64,000 nucleotides of DNA from Diphasiastrum complanatum (lineage: Eukaryota > Streptophyta > Lycopodiopsida > Lycopodiales > Lycopodiaceae): the NCBI GenBank assembly GCA_029204225.1, contig CM055107.1, forward strand, positions 19,773,997 through 19,837,996, given 5' to 3'. The first letter of the stretch is position 1; the number at the start of each line of letters is the position of its first letter. The translations under genes and the position numbers were made by a program. Positions 45,797-59,916 of the stretch are shown piece by piece. A model generated the notes under the pieces. That model saw nothing but the letters and a program-made list of their open reading frames with translations. It had not been told where the DNA came from and made no database searches.

Positions 45797-48350
45797 ATGT
45801 TCTTCACATTTAATGCCCAATCACACCATCTGATGTTTACCAATGTGTTGAGATCCATGTTTCCAATGTGTGTGGAAATTTTGGCTGCTGATCCTATATT
45901 TAGGCCTGCTGCTCGGAGCAAACAAGGTAGACCTAATCTAGAATATGATATCCGACGTAGGTGGAAAGATATGCAGGCAAAGATCTGTGTTCAAACCATG
46001 TATCCTGGAAGAGAAAGACTTTTTTTTCAAAAATAATTGTTCCAAACTAATTTCTCATGTACAACAATGGGGAGACATTTTTTATGATTGTCATGTTGAT
46101 GTGGTGGATGGACAACATAAAGTTTGGTGCACACTATGGATGTTGTAAAGTCCATTTGGATTGTTGGTCTTAGGAAATATGGAATTGCAGAGTCATTTTG
46201 TCAAGGCAAGTTATGAAACTTGTTTGTATTGTCATGAAGTTCATTAAAAAGTGCCTCGTCAAAAATGTGTTGTGAAATATACACATGAATATTTGGTGCC
46301 AGTGGATGAACTTCAACAAAAGGTAGAGGAGATAATTGTGGAGTATCGGGTGATGTTGGTTTTATTGAGGTCTATTGTGGGGGGTAAGATTGGGTGTTGC
46401 GTAAGGGCTACATATGTCATAGGAGAAAGAGAAGGACTTGCCACAGGGCAGCCATGTTGTTAGACGCAAAAGTTGTTAGTGGGTTGCCCTTTTAGAACGA
46501 GTGTCACTATCCCAATTGAGATGAGAGGCATGGCACATATTTAGCTACATGTCGTACATGAGTACCATTAGCCTGACTCTGAAGAAAATGTGTTGCACCG
46601 GCATCCACATCGCCTTGTGGTGCATGAGTGTGAGAAAGATCTACAAATGTATATGGAAGCATCATAGATATTGAACGCATCTGTCCACAGCGTGCATTGT
46701 TCCTTCAAGCACAAGTCATTGGGGCAGACCAGGCATGTTTTAGATTTTTTCTCATACCAAAGGAGATATCCCAATTATCTTACAGACTTCGTACAAAAGG
46801 TAATTTGATATGTGGGCTTAGGGTCTTGAAAGTTTGCATGTGTGACATTTTATCCCACGTTTTGTTGTGTACGTTTGTGAATAATGAAGTGTACCATTAT
46901 CAAATGCATTGAGCTCTGATGATTGGAGGAGCTTGAATTTGGAGGCACAACAATTGCTTTTGTGTCGTAACGTACATTGATTGTCCATTTAAAAAATCAT
47001 ATGTAGCCAAAATAAATATGCTACAAGGCATATTGTTTACTCTTTTTGATACATTTTTTTGAACAGGCAATCTTTTTTCAACCATACAACCCTTCACATG
47101 AAGAGGAAGCCAAGAGGCCATTTGTACTAGTGATACAGGACCAATGGATGTTGAGTATTGCTCGATGCTTCTCTGAAAATAATGCATGGGCTGTTGACTC
47201 AACATTCAAGACCAATAGATTTAATTTTCCTCTATTTGGGATTGTTCTCCCAAGTCAGCTTGGTCATGGATCTGGTTCATGATCTGTTCGGATGACAAAG
47301 GAATGCAACTTCAGAATATTGCATTGCGGCTGACTTTCCATGTCGTTTTCAATAGTCTTGGATGTATACGACCACGTGCAATCATCATAGACAAGTCCAT
47401 CATGGAATTACAGGCAATAACAGAAGTACTTGCAACCGATGACATATGTTCAATGATAGTTGGAAAAGATTGCACTAAAGTGGCATGTGATATTCTGTTA
47501 TGCACGTTTCATGCCAAGAAAGCATGGGTGGAGAACCTCTTACCAAAAGTACCAGTAAATGATAGAGACTCTTTATACAAAGACATGTGCGACTCTTGAT
47601 GCAATCTCAATCTGAAAATGATTTCGATAAGCTAGTGGAAAAATTTGAACTAAAACCCAAAAATTCTAATGATGTTTCACAATATGTCCGTAAGGGTTGG
47701 ACTGAAAGAGAAGTTTTTTGGAGAAAGATGTAGCCACAGTGGGGATGTTTGTTTTTAGACGGACAAGTGAAAACAACTAACTTTATCGAAAGGACATGGC
47801 ACCACCTTAAATACAATGTGCTTGGAGGAAATGTCAGTCGCAAAGTGATAGACCTTATCCACTCGTTGATTGGGTCGTCGATGATAGGAACGCACCTTGG
47901 TGGAGCACTAATAGAGCATTATAAACTAAAGCAATTGATTGGTGAGTGATACTTTGAACCCCAAACATTCCTATCCCTCCACCTAGTCAAAAACCTTCCA
48001 ATTTTTTCTCTTCTTGTTTCTCCCCTTTTGATTTTCCTCAAACTTTCGTTCCCGCATATCCCATTGCACAATCATCTCTTCCATCTCCTATCCATCCCCC
48101 TTTGAGCCAACTTCTGAGACCACACCAAGGGCCCCAGGCGACGTATAAAGCCCGACAAGACGAGTTCGTAAAACAACTTACTCTCCCAGCGTCGCATACA
48201 ACCTTGTGCAGAATCCAATCCCTAGTCAACCACCTAAGTTTATGCCGCCCTCACCGGACCACAATCCACCTGACTTACCTGATGTAAATACTGATACCGG
48301 TGAGTTTGGTGACCCCCAAGATGTTCTACCCTCTATAAGAACTTTCTCAC
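45797..48350 (+). pseudogene. Mutator-like (MULE) transposase, broken
   Basis: Frames along this stretch give a MULE-type DDE transposase. After an N-terminal part (NAQSHHLMFTNVLRSMFP, WGDIFYDCHVDVVDGQHKVW) comes AWAVDSTFKTNRFNFPLFGI (about 47188-47247, first catalytic Asp), RPRAIIIDKSIMELQAI (about 47372, second Asp), the conserved LLCTFHAKKAWVENL (about 47499, C/H helix) and LDGQVKTTNFIERTWHHLKY (about 47751). Lesions include a frameshift near 47273 (GHGSG to MICSDDKG), another near 47597, and a TAG at about 47730. A Pro-rich tail runs from 47950 to about 48350. No terminal inverted repeats were identified. Confidence 0.8.
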
Positions 48351-48429
48351 CATGACCCGCGAATTTTTTATGCCGGAGAAGCGGGTCCTTTAATGAGTGA
48401 GAAGGCCAGGAAAGAAGATTTTTTCTTTA

Positions 48430-48680
48430 TATATTTTCTTATCGAGGGTCATTTTTGCGAATTGTGAAGACAAACTCATTTCTGCTATCAAGTTGGCTGA
48501 AACAGAGATCGTAAAAGATCACAAGTTTGAACATGTCACGATCGCGTTGATGAACCAGACATTGCTACAACATAATGAAAGTGATTCATATGAATTCAGT
48601 GTGCAATCTGGAAATCACATATGGTGGATAGCCGCGTTTGAAGTTCATAAGAACAGTCACGCAGTGTTGAAATGAATATT
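48430..48680 (+). pseudogene. Unrecognised conserved protein of the mobile module (copy B)
   Basis: This encodes AIKLAETEIVKDHKFEHVTI, ALMNQTLLQHNESDSYEFSV and QSGNHIWWIAAFEVHKNSHA, clearly homologous to the second half of the protein at 22703-23527 (about half of residues identical over some 60). It lacks the 81-bp intron of copy A. Where A has a Trp (ILSWIF), B has TGA (VLK-stop-IF), so B is cut about 30 residues early. The N-terminal half is unrecognisable or absent. Its place just downstream of the transposase ties the family to Mutator-like elements. Confidence 0.7.
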
Positions 48681-48949
48681 TGACCGATGCAATATAGCTA
48701 GGACAATCTATGCACAAAATAAAAGTGAATTGTTAAAGTTGTTTGTAATTAATGAAAAATTCATAAAAAAAGAATTCAGATACTTCTTTTCCTATATTCA
48801 ACATATAAATTTTTGTCGAATAAAGAGCCACCCTCCAAGTATTATCCACTTTATTCCATTTAATCACTTTAACAAGTATAACAACACAATAAAAAATTTT
48901 CAACCAAATCATTTAGATCAAAACTAGTAGGTCTTCCAACATTTATATA

Positions 48950-49070
48950 TGTTGGAGCCACAGCTTGATCCTAAGTAACTACATTTGTATCTTTTGGAGC
49001 CACTGTCCGATCTTGACTAATTACATTTGTATTTGATGGAGCCAACGCCTAAACTTGAGTAGCTATTTCC
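48950..49070 (-). repeat. Three tandem units of about 57 bp
   Basis: Units beginning GGAGCCA and containing AACTACATTTGTAT recur at about 48954, 48997 and 49039 with substitutions. Confidence 0.6.
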
Positions 49071-49189
49071 TGAAGCTAGAAATGCAACAAGATTTCCAAT
49101 TTGACTTTCATTCAAATCACTACACCACTTATTCTTTATAGTTTGCTTAATTTTTCTTGAGACCAATCTACAAAAAAATTATTTGTAAC

Positions 49190-49610
49190 ACACTATACAT
49201 TATTTGTGAATCATCAAATTGCTCTTATGTTTTAATTTTTAGTTATATTTTTTGAATTTTTATTTTAATATATAATTTTCAAATTGTTTTTTTTTTTTAA
49301 GTATTTTTTTTATTTTTAAAATTTCTAGTTTATAATTCTTTTTTGAATTTGAAAAAAAAAATTATTTAAAATTCTGAAATTTTTGATATTAAAACTCTAT
49401 GATTTTTAAATATTTTTAATTTTTTTTAAAATTTAAAATTTATAATATTGAAATATTGAATTTTTTTATTTAATTTTTTTTAAAAAAGATTTTTAAGCTT
49501 TTTATTTATTTTTTATTTTTCTGTTCAGTAATTCTTTTTAAGTTTTTTTTTTAATTTTTTATTTTTTATTTTTAAATTTTTTACCTTTTTAAAGTTTTTT
49601 TCAACTAACA
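49190..49610. repeat. T-rich low-complexity tract
   Basis: Mostly T runs with interspersed A; no coding capacity. Similar in nature, but opposite in strand bias, to the A-rich domain at the left edge. Confidence 0.85.
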
Positions 49611-50690
49611 CTTAACATGTAAGTATCATTATCTCACCTACAAAAATTTTATGGTTGCACTCACTTAAAAGCTTTGCTTTTCATTCAAGTCATTAGAATA
49701 CTATAAATAAATAGTTTTTGAAAATTGATAGTCAACTATCGTGCTAACAAGTTCTTCTTTAACACCTTTCATAGTCAAAATAGAAATTAAAAACATTGCA
49801 CAGGGTTTCAAGTGGCTTGAATACAAGTTAACATATAAATTGTCACATGCACTATAAGCAAAAATACTTCCTTAATGTATTATTGTTATCCTTATCATCA
49901 AGTAGTGGTATGCGACACAAACTAGGTTATGGGATACTATCATCATGATAGTGTGTGTTGAGAATGATTATGACATTAGCCACACATATGATTTCGAACA
50001 TGTTTTAAAAGGAAATACCACTCAAAAGGTAGTTTCTTGTAATACTGAAATACATAATAAATTTGTTATATTGAGCTTTAGGTCAATGTTTTCATCCAAA
50101 AAGGTTAAGCTTCTAGATGTTAGCATAAGAATGATATGTTGGAATATTTGAGCTTTGTCTAAACATCACTTTTCTTCCAAACCACTTTCTTCATCAAGAT
50201 TTCAAGTGTGCATAATAGGACTCCATTATGGATTCAAACCCTATACTATGTCATGTAGACATGAACTACTCTACCAATTAGCCCTAGGACGTTTTGAAAT
50301 AAATCAACTGTGAAGTAGTTCTAGGAAGTTAGATCATTTTTTTTCACAACTTACTAAAGTAGAACTTCAGATATCATAAGACATGAGCATTAATTTTTTT
50401 GCTTGACATAAGTAATGTTTTATTGACTTATCATTATGCTAAGATACTTTTGCACAAGTCAAATAAATTTGAATAAAAAGTGCTTTGAAGGATTAAGCAT
50501 TGTGGATTATTTAAATTTGCTTGTAAAATCAACTTCTCACATCTTCATGTTTTTATATTCAATTCATGCTAAAATTTGTAATGAAATCCCTGTACTAGGT
50601 CCTCAACTCTATGCATTGATAGTCACCATTCCTATTAGATAATTTTGAAGTAGATCTTGGACTCTAATCATAGATATGACAATTTACTAG
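49611..50690. other. Non-coding sequence
   Basis: AT-rich; I see nothing supportable. The short frames here lack any domain. Confidence 0.5.
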
Positions 50691-50699
50691 AGCTATTGC

Positions 50700-51150
50700 A
50701 CAGCAAATATCAAACATCTAGATCACCAACCACATTAGTAGATTGAAAACCACTTTTTTGTTCATAAATTAATGGAGATCCCATCACATATTTATACATT
50801 TCAAGTTCAGATATGAGAATATTAGGTCATTTCTATACTTTTCATAACCTAACCCTAACCCTAACATCCAACCTAAGTGATCGTTGGATCCACGCTAATT
50901 ATGGTCCTTGATCTCAAGATCCAAAAACGATGTAAAACATACTATTTTTGGCTCCTATTTTATCTCTACCCTATCTAAGCACTCTTTGGCCTTATTTCAA
51001 AGGTGCCTTTACAATGTAGGATGTAGAATAACACTTTGAAAAAGCATCCTATGCTATTTGGCACATGTGGCATCTATTCACATGATGGCCATCTTGCCAA
51101 TTACAATGCATGTGACCAAAAATGGTCTAAACTAGGTTGTGAATTTTAAC
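50700..51150 (-). repeat. Dispersed repeat shared with 63.48-63.9 kb (LTR fragment)
   Basis: Aligned with 63520-63870 in the same orientation: the blocks CATAAATTAATGGAGATCCC, GATCCACGCTAATTATGG, TTTGGCTCCTATTTT and GGCCTTATTTCAAAGGTGCC are common. The 63-kb copy lies just beyond a minus-strand primer-binding site, so both are probably fragments of one Copia-type LTR. Confidence 0.7.
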
Positions 51151-51189
51151 AATGTATCAAAATATTCCACTGTGATTCAATACATAAAC

Positions 51190-51400
51190 ACACATTATTT
51201 TTTGGTAGATTCCTCCAAAATTTGCATATGTTATTCACATAACTCACTAGGAATCTTGTAACTTAGCTACCCATATCTAGAAAATCTCTGAAGGAAATAA
51301 TTCCACATTCACAAGTTTTCCAACCATCAAACTTTTAATAGCAAAATTTCTTCAGCTCAATCAACCTACAATAAATCTTAGTATTCCTACCAAAACTAGA
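51190..51400 (-). repeat. Third copy of a Gypsy-derived segment
   Basis: Matches 6230-6430 in the same orientation and about 41.3-41.45 kb in inverse (blocks GGTAGATTCCTCCAAA, CATATGTTATTCACATAACT, TTGTAACTTAGCTAC). Confidence 0.65.
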
Positions 51401-52055
51401 TTGACTTATATAGACATCCTTGGCTACTGAGCTAAGATTAGAACTTTATTCCAGCTTGATCCAATCGATAACAAAATGGTACTTGGTAAAATCGATCAAT
51501 GGAACCTAAATTTAATCTTTATCTCTACTATTCATAAATGTAAGCATGATCAAAGAGCTAGAGAGAAGGCTCAAAACTCATGGAAGATCTTTCTTATTTA
51601 AAGAAGAGCAAGAGCATTACAACCAAAAGCTCCCTCACAAGAAAAATTTGTCACTCTCATACGCCTTTTGCTAGCAACACCCCTTGGTATTAGAAACTCC
51701 AATTTTTTGTGCTTTGTATTTTCTTTTGGTGCTCTTTCCTTTGTTGAGACTTCATGCTTTCACTTCAATCCATGTATTGTCTTTTGAAGAGAACTATTTG
51801 AATAATTCAATTCTTCGATTCTTTTTTTATGACCTGTTATTTAGATTTTGCAACGATGTATAACTCTTATTCATATTTTAAATATGATAATTTGCGGTAT
51901 TCAACAAAGTCTCAGTTTCAATTCTTTGAGAATCCAAAGCCCTACAATAAGCAAGAAGACCGTTAGTACCCTCTACAACAAATCTTATTTTTTGGCCTCC
52001 AAAAATACCAAATTAAAGAGGCAAACTAGTTGACAAATTTTCATAGCTCATTCAT
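51401..52055. other. Non-coding flank
   Basis: No gene seen. A leader-like segment precedes the Copia gag fragment that follows. The short frame at 51848-52033 has no recognisable domain. Confidence 0.4.
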
Positions 52056-52060
52056 ATGTT

Positions 52061-52492
52061 TTGAGGATAAAGGAGTTGAACAAAGAACTTGTCTTTATAG
52101 GAGAGCCTATAAAGGAAGATGAGATTGTACAACTAATCTTGAATGGCCTTTGTGTAGATTATTCTAACTTGGTGCAAGGATATGCCATAATGGGCAAATT
52201 GCCATCATTTGAAGACCTCCAAGGTGTCCTCATGGCCGAGGAGAATAGGAGACACTTAAATTCAATGATGGATAGGATCTCTATCCATAATGGAGACGAT
52301 CAAGCACTCTTCACTAAAGGCAAGGGCAAAACCAAGATCAAGGGAGCCACATTCAAGAAGGGTCAAGCAAAGATTGAAGATCAAGATGGATCTTCAACTC
52401 CAACTCCAAGCAAGACCAAGAAGGACAAGTCCAAGAACAAATGCTCCTATTGTAACAAGATGGGTGTAAAGAACACTAGGGGAAACCCCTAA
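52061..52492 (+). pseudogene. Copia gag fragment with zinc knuckle
   Basis: IKELNKELVFIGEPIKEDEI and VQLILNGLCVDYSNLVQGYA match the UBN2-type Copia gag, followed by a Lys-rich linker and the start of a CCHC knuckle (CSYCNKMG) that is cut after the second Cys. The N-terminal gag is missing and no pol follows. Confidence 0.75.
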
Positions 52493-52499
52493 GATGAGA

Positions 52500-53155
52500 A
52501 TAGGAAAACACAACAAGAGAGACTATGGAGCCAAATTGCCCAACCAAACCTAGATAAAAAATGGATCTAGCCCCCAAGCCATGCCATGTGAAAGATAGAG
52601 GAGAAGAGAGAAACTGGTAACCTGAACCAAAGTTGTCAACAAGAGAATCCCCACCTCGATATATAGAGAGTAGATCAAGTATAGAAAGTGGATCTTTGTG
52701 GTCCAATCATCATTTTAGGTCAAATCACTTGTGGATGGATGATTTTTGAAACCACTTACTAGAATGTGGAGGCAAAAATTGCTCATGATTGTGAATGGTA
52801 CATTCTGTTAGATGAGATATCTAGATTCTAGCTTTTGCATTTAGATTTTGCTTGATTCAATATTTTGCATTTTTTGGTGAAAACCTAAATTTGATAGGAT
52901 CTCTTGATTTTCAAATTCCTGGACTTTTCAAGAGCGTGTTTCAATCTTAGGTGTTGGCAAAAGTTCATCATATTGTTTTTAGATCTATTGTGATCAAGAA
53001 ATCAAGATTCTAGGTGCTAGGAATTGCTAGAAAGAGAAAAAGGAGAGGCTAGAGTGTTTCCATATCTTTGTGATTTCTTCTTGAGTTTCATTTGTTGATT
53101 TCCAAGGGAGTGCTAAGTGCATTGGAACAGGTTCAAAGAGAAAATCAAATCATTG
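52500..53155. other. Non-coding, probable LTR or leader of the next Copia
   Basis: No gene seen. A purine-rich patch with GGAGAAGAGAG-like sequence lies near 52600. The sequence runs directly into a gag start at 53160. Confidence 0.4.
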
Positions 53156-53159
53156 CAAC

Positions 53160-53996
53160 ATGGCAACCTCGAGTGGCCTCATGTTGGAAGGCAATGATAG
53201 GCTTACCTCAATCAACTATTCTACTTGGAAAGTAAAGATTGAATCCTTGCTAGAGATAAATGAGTTGTCGGATATTGTTCTAGGTGTGGAGGAGAGACCT
53301 TTGTCACAACAAGATCAATTGAGGTATGACAAGAGGGCAAAGAAAGCTCTACATGTGATCAAGATGAATGTGACTAATGGGCTTGTCAAGGAAGTTGGTA
53401 AGTTCACAACATCAAAGGAGGCTTGAGATTCATTAAAGAAGCTTTATGAATCTAAGTATACATCTAGAGTTCTGACTCTAAGGAGACAAATCTTGTCATG
53501 TATGCAAAAGAAGGATGAAGGTGCTCATGCTTTTGTTTTGAGGATTAAGGCATTCAATGATAAGTTAGCATGTATTGATGAAAGCATTAAGGAAGTAGAA
53601 CTTGTTCAAGTTGTTCTTAATGGATTGTTGGATGATCATGCTAATCTTGTTCAAAGTTTTGCTATTCAAAATTCTTTGCCAAGTATGGTGGATTTGCAAG
53701 AGATTTTGATGAATGAAGAGTTTAGGCTTTTATCAAGAGGAGGTGCATCTACTACATCTCAAGTTGATGGAGAGGAGGCTATGTTCATCAAAGGCAAATT
53801 CAAGGGCAAGGGCAAAGGCAAATGGTCAAAGGGTCAAATCCTTCCACTTTGGAAGAAAGATAGGTCAAAGTTAAAATGCATCTATTGTGGAATCAAAGGA
53901 CATATGGTGTTAATGAACAATTGTCAAATGATGCGTTTGTTATGTCATCATGCTTGTTGGCTAATCATGGAGACATATGGAGAATTCATCTCTTGA
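53160..53996 (+). pseudogene. Copia gag, same family as the 12.5-kb element
   Basis: MATSSGLMLEGNDRLTSINY, YSTWKVKIESLLEINELSD and a UBN2 core (LKKLYESKYTSRVLTLRRQ, LNGLLDDHANLVQSFAIQNS) lead to a basic linker and a zinc knuckle (CIYCGIKGHM). One TGA (Trp position, about 53426) and small changes break it. It supplies the gag N-terminus missing from the minus-strand Copia at 12.5-12.97 kb, with which it shares long identical peptides. Protease and the rest of pol are absent. Confidence 0.85.
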
Positions 53997-54423
53997 GTTT
54001 CATTGATTTTATGGTTGATATAGGTTCAACACAGGTGAAGAGGACAACTACTACTGTTGTTGTACATGCAGGGATAGTACCATACTGTATTTTATGTTCA
54101 TGATCAGATCTTTGTGATTTATGCAATTCTAGCATGCTAATCTTGATGAATTCTATCTTGTGACTAAATGTGCATACCAAATTGGCTCAAGATCTTAGAC
54201 CCATTGGTTGTGTTTTGGATCTATAATTTTCACATGAGCACCCTCCCCCTTCTTTTGGTAATATTGAAAGACTTTATGCTTTAAGGCAAGAAATCTTGTA
54301 TGTTCTTTGACTCATAAACCTTTTAAAGGGACTCTTAAGCCTTCTTGGGTCGAGGTACATTCTCCTACTTTCTTTAGGAGTTCATTGGCCATATTCATTT
54401 AGTTAGAATTAAAGTAGAATCAT

Positions 54424-54671
54424 TGTGCTACTGTACTGTGGGTCCTATCAGATGAAAAGGATCAATTGGCCTTGCCACGAGGCAAGTCGACGGAACACGT
54501 GTCTCGCCAATGGCAACCTGGGTCATGCATGGGTTGCCTGAGTGAACAACTATATGTACAATGTAATTTCATTTTGAGAAATACAGTTGCTATGTGAGCT
54601 AGTTGTGGAGAGTGTTTTCTGTCTGTGTTACTGTCTAGCATGATCTGTGTTCTTGTTCGAAGCAAATTCTA
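54424..54671 (+). mobile_element. 5-prime LTR of the nested Copia (248 bp)
   Basis: It starts TGTGCTACTGTACTG and ends AAGCAAATTCTA. It matches 61786-62033 along its whole length with about two dozen differences, and both copies are 248 bp. The 3-prime end is TA rather than the usual CA. Confidence 0.85.
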
Positions 54672-54674
54672 TGT

Positions 54675-54687
54675 TGGTATCAGAGCC
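54675..54687 (+). other. Primer-binding site
   Basis: TGGTATCAGAGCC lies three bases after the LTR, complementary to initiator-methionine tRNA. Confidence 0.88.
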
Positions 54688-56083
<1,396 letters not shown>

Positions 56084-58757
56084 ATGACAAACATGAGAGA
56101 GTCCATTTTGAGTGAAAGTAGCAAATTGAACGGGATTTCCAACTATGCAATGTGGAAATTCAAAATGAAAAACATACTGATGGAGAAAGACGTGTGGGAA
56201 GTCGTCAAAGGTGATGAGAGAAGGCCGCCAAATGAAGCGAATATCAAAGTGTTCGACAAAAAGATGAGGAAAGGTTTGACCTTCATTAACTTGTCAGTGA
56301 AGGATCACATCATTACCCACATTTGTGATGTTGTTACACCCAGACAGGCATGGAATGTGCTAAAGGAGCAGTTCAGACGTCAAAACCATCAAGAATCATG
56401 TTTTTGAAGTCAAAGCTGAATAGTGCCTAAATGGATCAAGGAGAGCACATTCAGACGTACATGACTAGGATCAAGACAATGAGGAATGAACTACATTCTA
56501 TTGGTGAGCGCATACATGATGTGGAGCTGGTGCACAATGCATTGTGCAGCATTGCAAAACCCTATCAGATGTTTGTGAGCGGAATAGCATCAAGAGAAAG
56601 ATTGTCGACCTTTGACAAGCTCATAGGAATCTTGATGTAGGAAGAGCAATGGCAAAAGTTAGACATCAAAATACTGACGATCAGGCACTTGCGACATGAC
56701 AAAAACAAGGCAAGGACAAGGGCAAGAACAAGTCTTAACAACAATTTGCCAAGACTCAGGAGGATGAGGGATCTTCCAGTAAGACCACGAAGAAATACAA
56801 GTGCTTCCATTGTGGTAAAAAGGGCCATTGGAAGAGTGAATGTCGCAAATTCCTGGCGAAACAAGGCAAGGGAAAACCAAAGCAAGCAGGTAAACTTGTC
56901 GATGAGTGTGAGATTGAAGACTCTGGCATCTTCATATATGCAGTGTCATCTAATCAAGATGATCAAGCGTGGTATATTGACTCGGGAGCCACAAGACACA
57001 TGACAGGTAACAAGAATTGGTTTAGTAGCTTGAAAGTGTTGGATAATAGAACGTCCGTTTCACAAGCAAATGGTGATGTGTGCAAGATCAAGGAGATAGG
57101 CACCATTTCAATCCAACTACCTGATGGCAAAAGCAAGATGATCAAGGAGGTACTTAACGTACCATATTTGAAGAAAAATCTACTCTCTGTTTGAGTCATT
57201 ACTGATCAAAAGTTGAAAGTAGAATTTGCCCATGATCGTTGCTTTGTGAAGGATGTGAGCCAAAAGTTCAAAGTTATTGCGGATGGAGTAAGGGATCCCA
57301 ATACTAAATTGTGCCACAATCAAGGGGCAACATGGACTCGTATCATCTATTCCATCGCAAACTGAGTTGTGGCATAAGAGGCTTGGTCACTTGAACTTAG
57401 GAAGCCTCAGTTTGATGAGAAAATTGGAAATGGTAATAGGATTGCCTACCATAGAAGACCACTTGAAATCGATGTGCGAATCATGTGTATATGGGAAGCA
57501 GCATCGAGAGAAGTTCAATAAAGGTGGTGTTACAAGGGTAAAGAACATCCTGGATTTGATCCACACATATTTATGCAGGCCTATGTGGACTATGTCCTTA
57601 GGTAAAGCCTTCTACTTCATGACCTTTATTGATGATATGTCACGTAAAACGTGGATCTACTTCTTGAAGAAGAAATCAAATGCATTTGACAATCTCAAGA
57701 GCTTCAAAGCATTGGTAAAAATCAGACAGGTAGGAAGATCAAAGTCCTAAGATCAGATAGTGGAGGTGAGTACAAGTCTAATGACTTCAATGATCTTTGT
57801 GATCAATGTGGGATCAAAAGACAATTTACGCAAGCTCATACTCCTGCTCTCAATGGTGTAGCTGAGCGCAAGAATCGTACGATTGTGGAAAGTGCCAGAT
57901 CTATGCTAGCTGAGATGAAACTACCAAAAGACTTTTGGTCAGAAGCATGCAGTACGGCAATCTATCTTCAAAATAGAAGTCCTACCATTGTCATACCAGA
58001 GATTACACCTGAGGAGACATTCACAAAGAAGAAGCCAAAGGTGAACTACTTGCAAATCTTTGGATGTAAGACCTTTGTACACATTCCTAAGGAAGAGAGA
58101 TGTAAACTTGATGTAAAAGCTATCAAGTGTATATTCCTAGGATATGATGATCGTGTGGAGGGCTATAGATGTTTTGATCTAGTGGAAAACAAATCCATGT
58201 AAATTGTGATGTTATCTTTGATGAATCCAAGATGTATGAAGATGAGGATGCTGAGAAGATAGACACATCCAGTGGAAAAGATGGTATAGTGAGGATATCT
58301 CCTGATGATGATCCATTCATTGACCTTCCAAGTGATGAACATGAGGATACATCTCAATACACTCCTACTCAACCTCTAGAGACAGGTTGGAGAGGTAGAG
58401 ACAAACCTTTTGGTGCAAGAAGGATTGAAGTTGCAAGTGACAAACACAAAGAGAAGGATGTACCGTGGGATACATTTTTACCAGAAACCCGATTACCTGA
58501 CAGGAAGCTCCCTAAGTGGTTTGAGAGATTGTTGGAGAGCCGCGACATGGATGACTTTCCAGGATCATCTAGCTAGGGAGAGCTACGAAGATCAGCAAGA
58601 GAGAAAACACAACCCGAAAGGTATGAAGTAAATTATGCTCTCTTATCTAGCATTATTCAAAGCAAAGAACCTTTGACTTATGGTAAAGCGAAGGCTGATG
58701 ACATTTGGGTCAAGGCCATGGGAGAGGAGATGGAGTCATTTGCTAAGCATAGAGCTT
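56084..58757 (+). pseudogene. Copia gag-protease-integrase-RT start, split by a CACTA insertion
   Basis: Gag (MTNMRESILSESSKLNGISN, WKFKMKNILMEKDVWEVVKG), a zinc knuckle (CFHCGKKGHWKSEC, about 56803-56845), protease (AWYIDSGATRHMTGN, about 56970), GAG-pre-integrase (LWHKRLGHLNLGSLSLM) and integrase (TFIDDMSRKTWIYFL, LRSDSGGEYKSND, NGVAERKNRTIVESARSM), then RT start (DDIWVKAMGEEMESFAKHRA). The integrase signature residues remain. Stops near 56406, 56640, 57195 and 58200, plus frame changes, inactivate it. At about 58758 the RT is interrupted. Its continuation ([13 protein letters not shown]) reappears at about 61697. Confidence 0.9.
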
Positions 58758-58884
58758 AATTTTTTTTTAATTCGTCACAGACGTCAAAAAAACATGTCGT
58801 TATAAGGTCGTCGACGACTTTAAAACACGTCACAATCCGACAGGAACAACGTGCCAGATTCTGAGCCAAAAAATTGCGATGACG

Positions 58885-59205
58885 GAAACACGTTCTAACG
58901 TGGACGTCGCATTTCGACGTCCTACGTGGACGTCACATTCCGACGTCCAAAGACGTCGCAAACATTCTAACAATGCAGCGTCCCGGAACCCTGTCGGATT
59001 CCGACGTCTGCAAACACATAATGATGCCAAAATTTTTCCGACAGATGTCCGACGTCCATCCGACGTATAATTGGACGTTGGAATTCGACGTCCCAAAAAG
59101 TTGTCGGAATCTGACGTCTATTAACTAATTGATCAAAGAAAATGTCCGACGTGTGTCCAACATCTATCCGACGCGTTAGAACGTCGGAATCCGACGTCCC
59201 AAATT
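58885..59205. repeat. Subterminal repeat array with GACGTC/CCGACGTC core
   Basis: GACGTC, CCGACGTC and GTCGGAATCCGACGTC-type motifs occur more than fifteen times in both orientations. Dense subterminal repeats of this sort are where CACTA transposases bind in known elements. The motif is unlike surrounding DNA, with many CG dinucleotides in a CG-poor window. Confidence 0.75.
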
Positions 59206-59735
59206 AGATTAAAAAAATAAAAAATGCGTAAAAAATAGCGCGCACATATTTATTGGATTGTTCTTGGAGTTGAGTTCTTGGAGAAGCGATGTTCATGAAT
59301 TGTTTTTAAAACAATATTTTTGAGTTGCATTCAACATTTGGATCAAACAACAAACTAAGCATGAGGTACTTTTCATTCTTAAACTACTTTTTATTATATA
59401 TTTTAGTGCATTATTTCATGTCCATTATGAATGACAATACTTTATTGCATTGCTTTGTGCACATCATAAATTTCATTTAGATTTTTATATATGATATTGA
59501 TTGTTGTTTTGAAATCTGACATTGCACATGGTTTTAATTTCTTAGTTGGTTATTACGTCAATCCACATCTCTAAATTTGACATTGCAATTTTTTTTAAAA
59601 AAAGAACATTGCACATATAAAAACAATGGCAATATAGCACGATCATTTGCAATAATAATATTTTCATAATATGAATCAATGTATTACAAAGTTGGTGCTT
59701 TAATGTCGCACGAGTCTTTCTAGATCTAACATCAA

Positions 59736-59916
59736 CTAAACCATGTCATAATAAGGATTTGTGGATGACTCTTTGGTGGGGGCGGGAGCCATGGCCGCTT
59801 GTGAGGGACCACCCTCATCTTGGCTAAGCATATTTTGCAGTTGTGTTTTCTGCTCAGGAGTTAATGATTCATATAAATTTTTTACAAAGTCTCCCGAGCT
59901 TTCACCACTGCCTGAC
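59736..59916 (-). CDS. Small acidic ORF, possible CACTA accessory protein
   Basis: From the inner Met (59916) it reads MSESGSGESSGDFVKNLYES, LTPEQKTQLQNMLSQDEGGP and ends NPYYDMV. It is open and lies within the CACTA element, opposite to the transposase. CACTA elements often carry a second gene, but this has no recognised domain and may be the last exon of one. Confidence 0.35.

Noticed and set aside
48955-49065. CRISPR-like short repeats
   Set aside because: Three degenerate tandem units with no unique spacers, in a eukaryotic setting.
50840-50870. Telomere-like CCTAACCCTAACCCTAAC
   Set aside because: Only about three units, embedded in a dispersed repeat whose other copy (63.63 kb) has a single unit; not a telomeric array.
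58830-59096. ORFs in the ACGTC subterminal array on both strands
   Set aside because: Translations of the repeat motif; no protein similarity.
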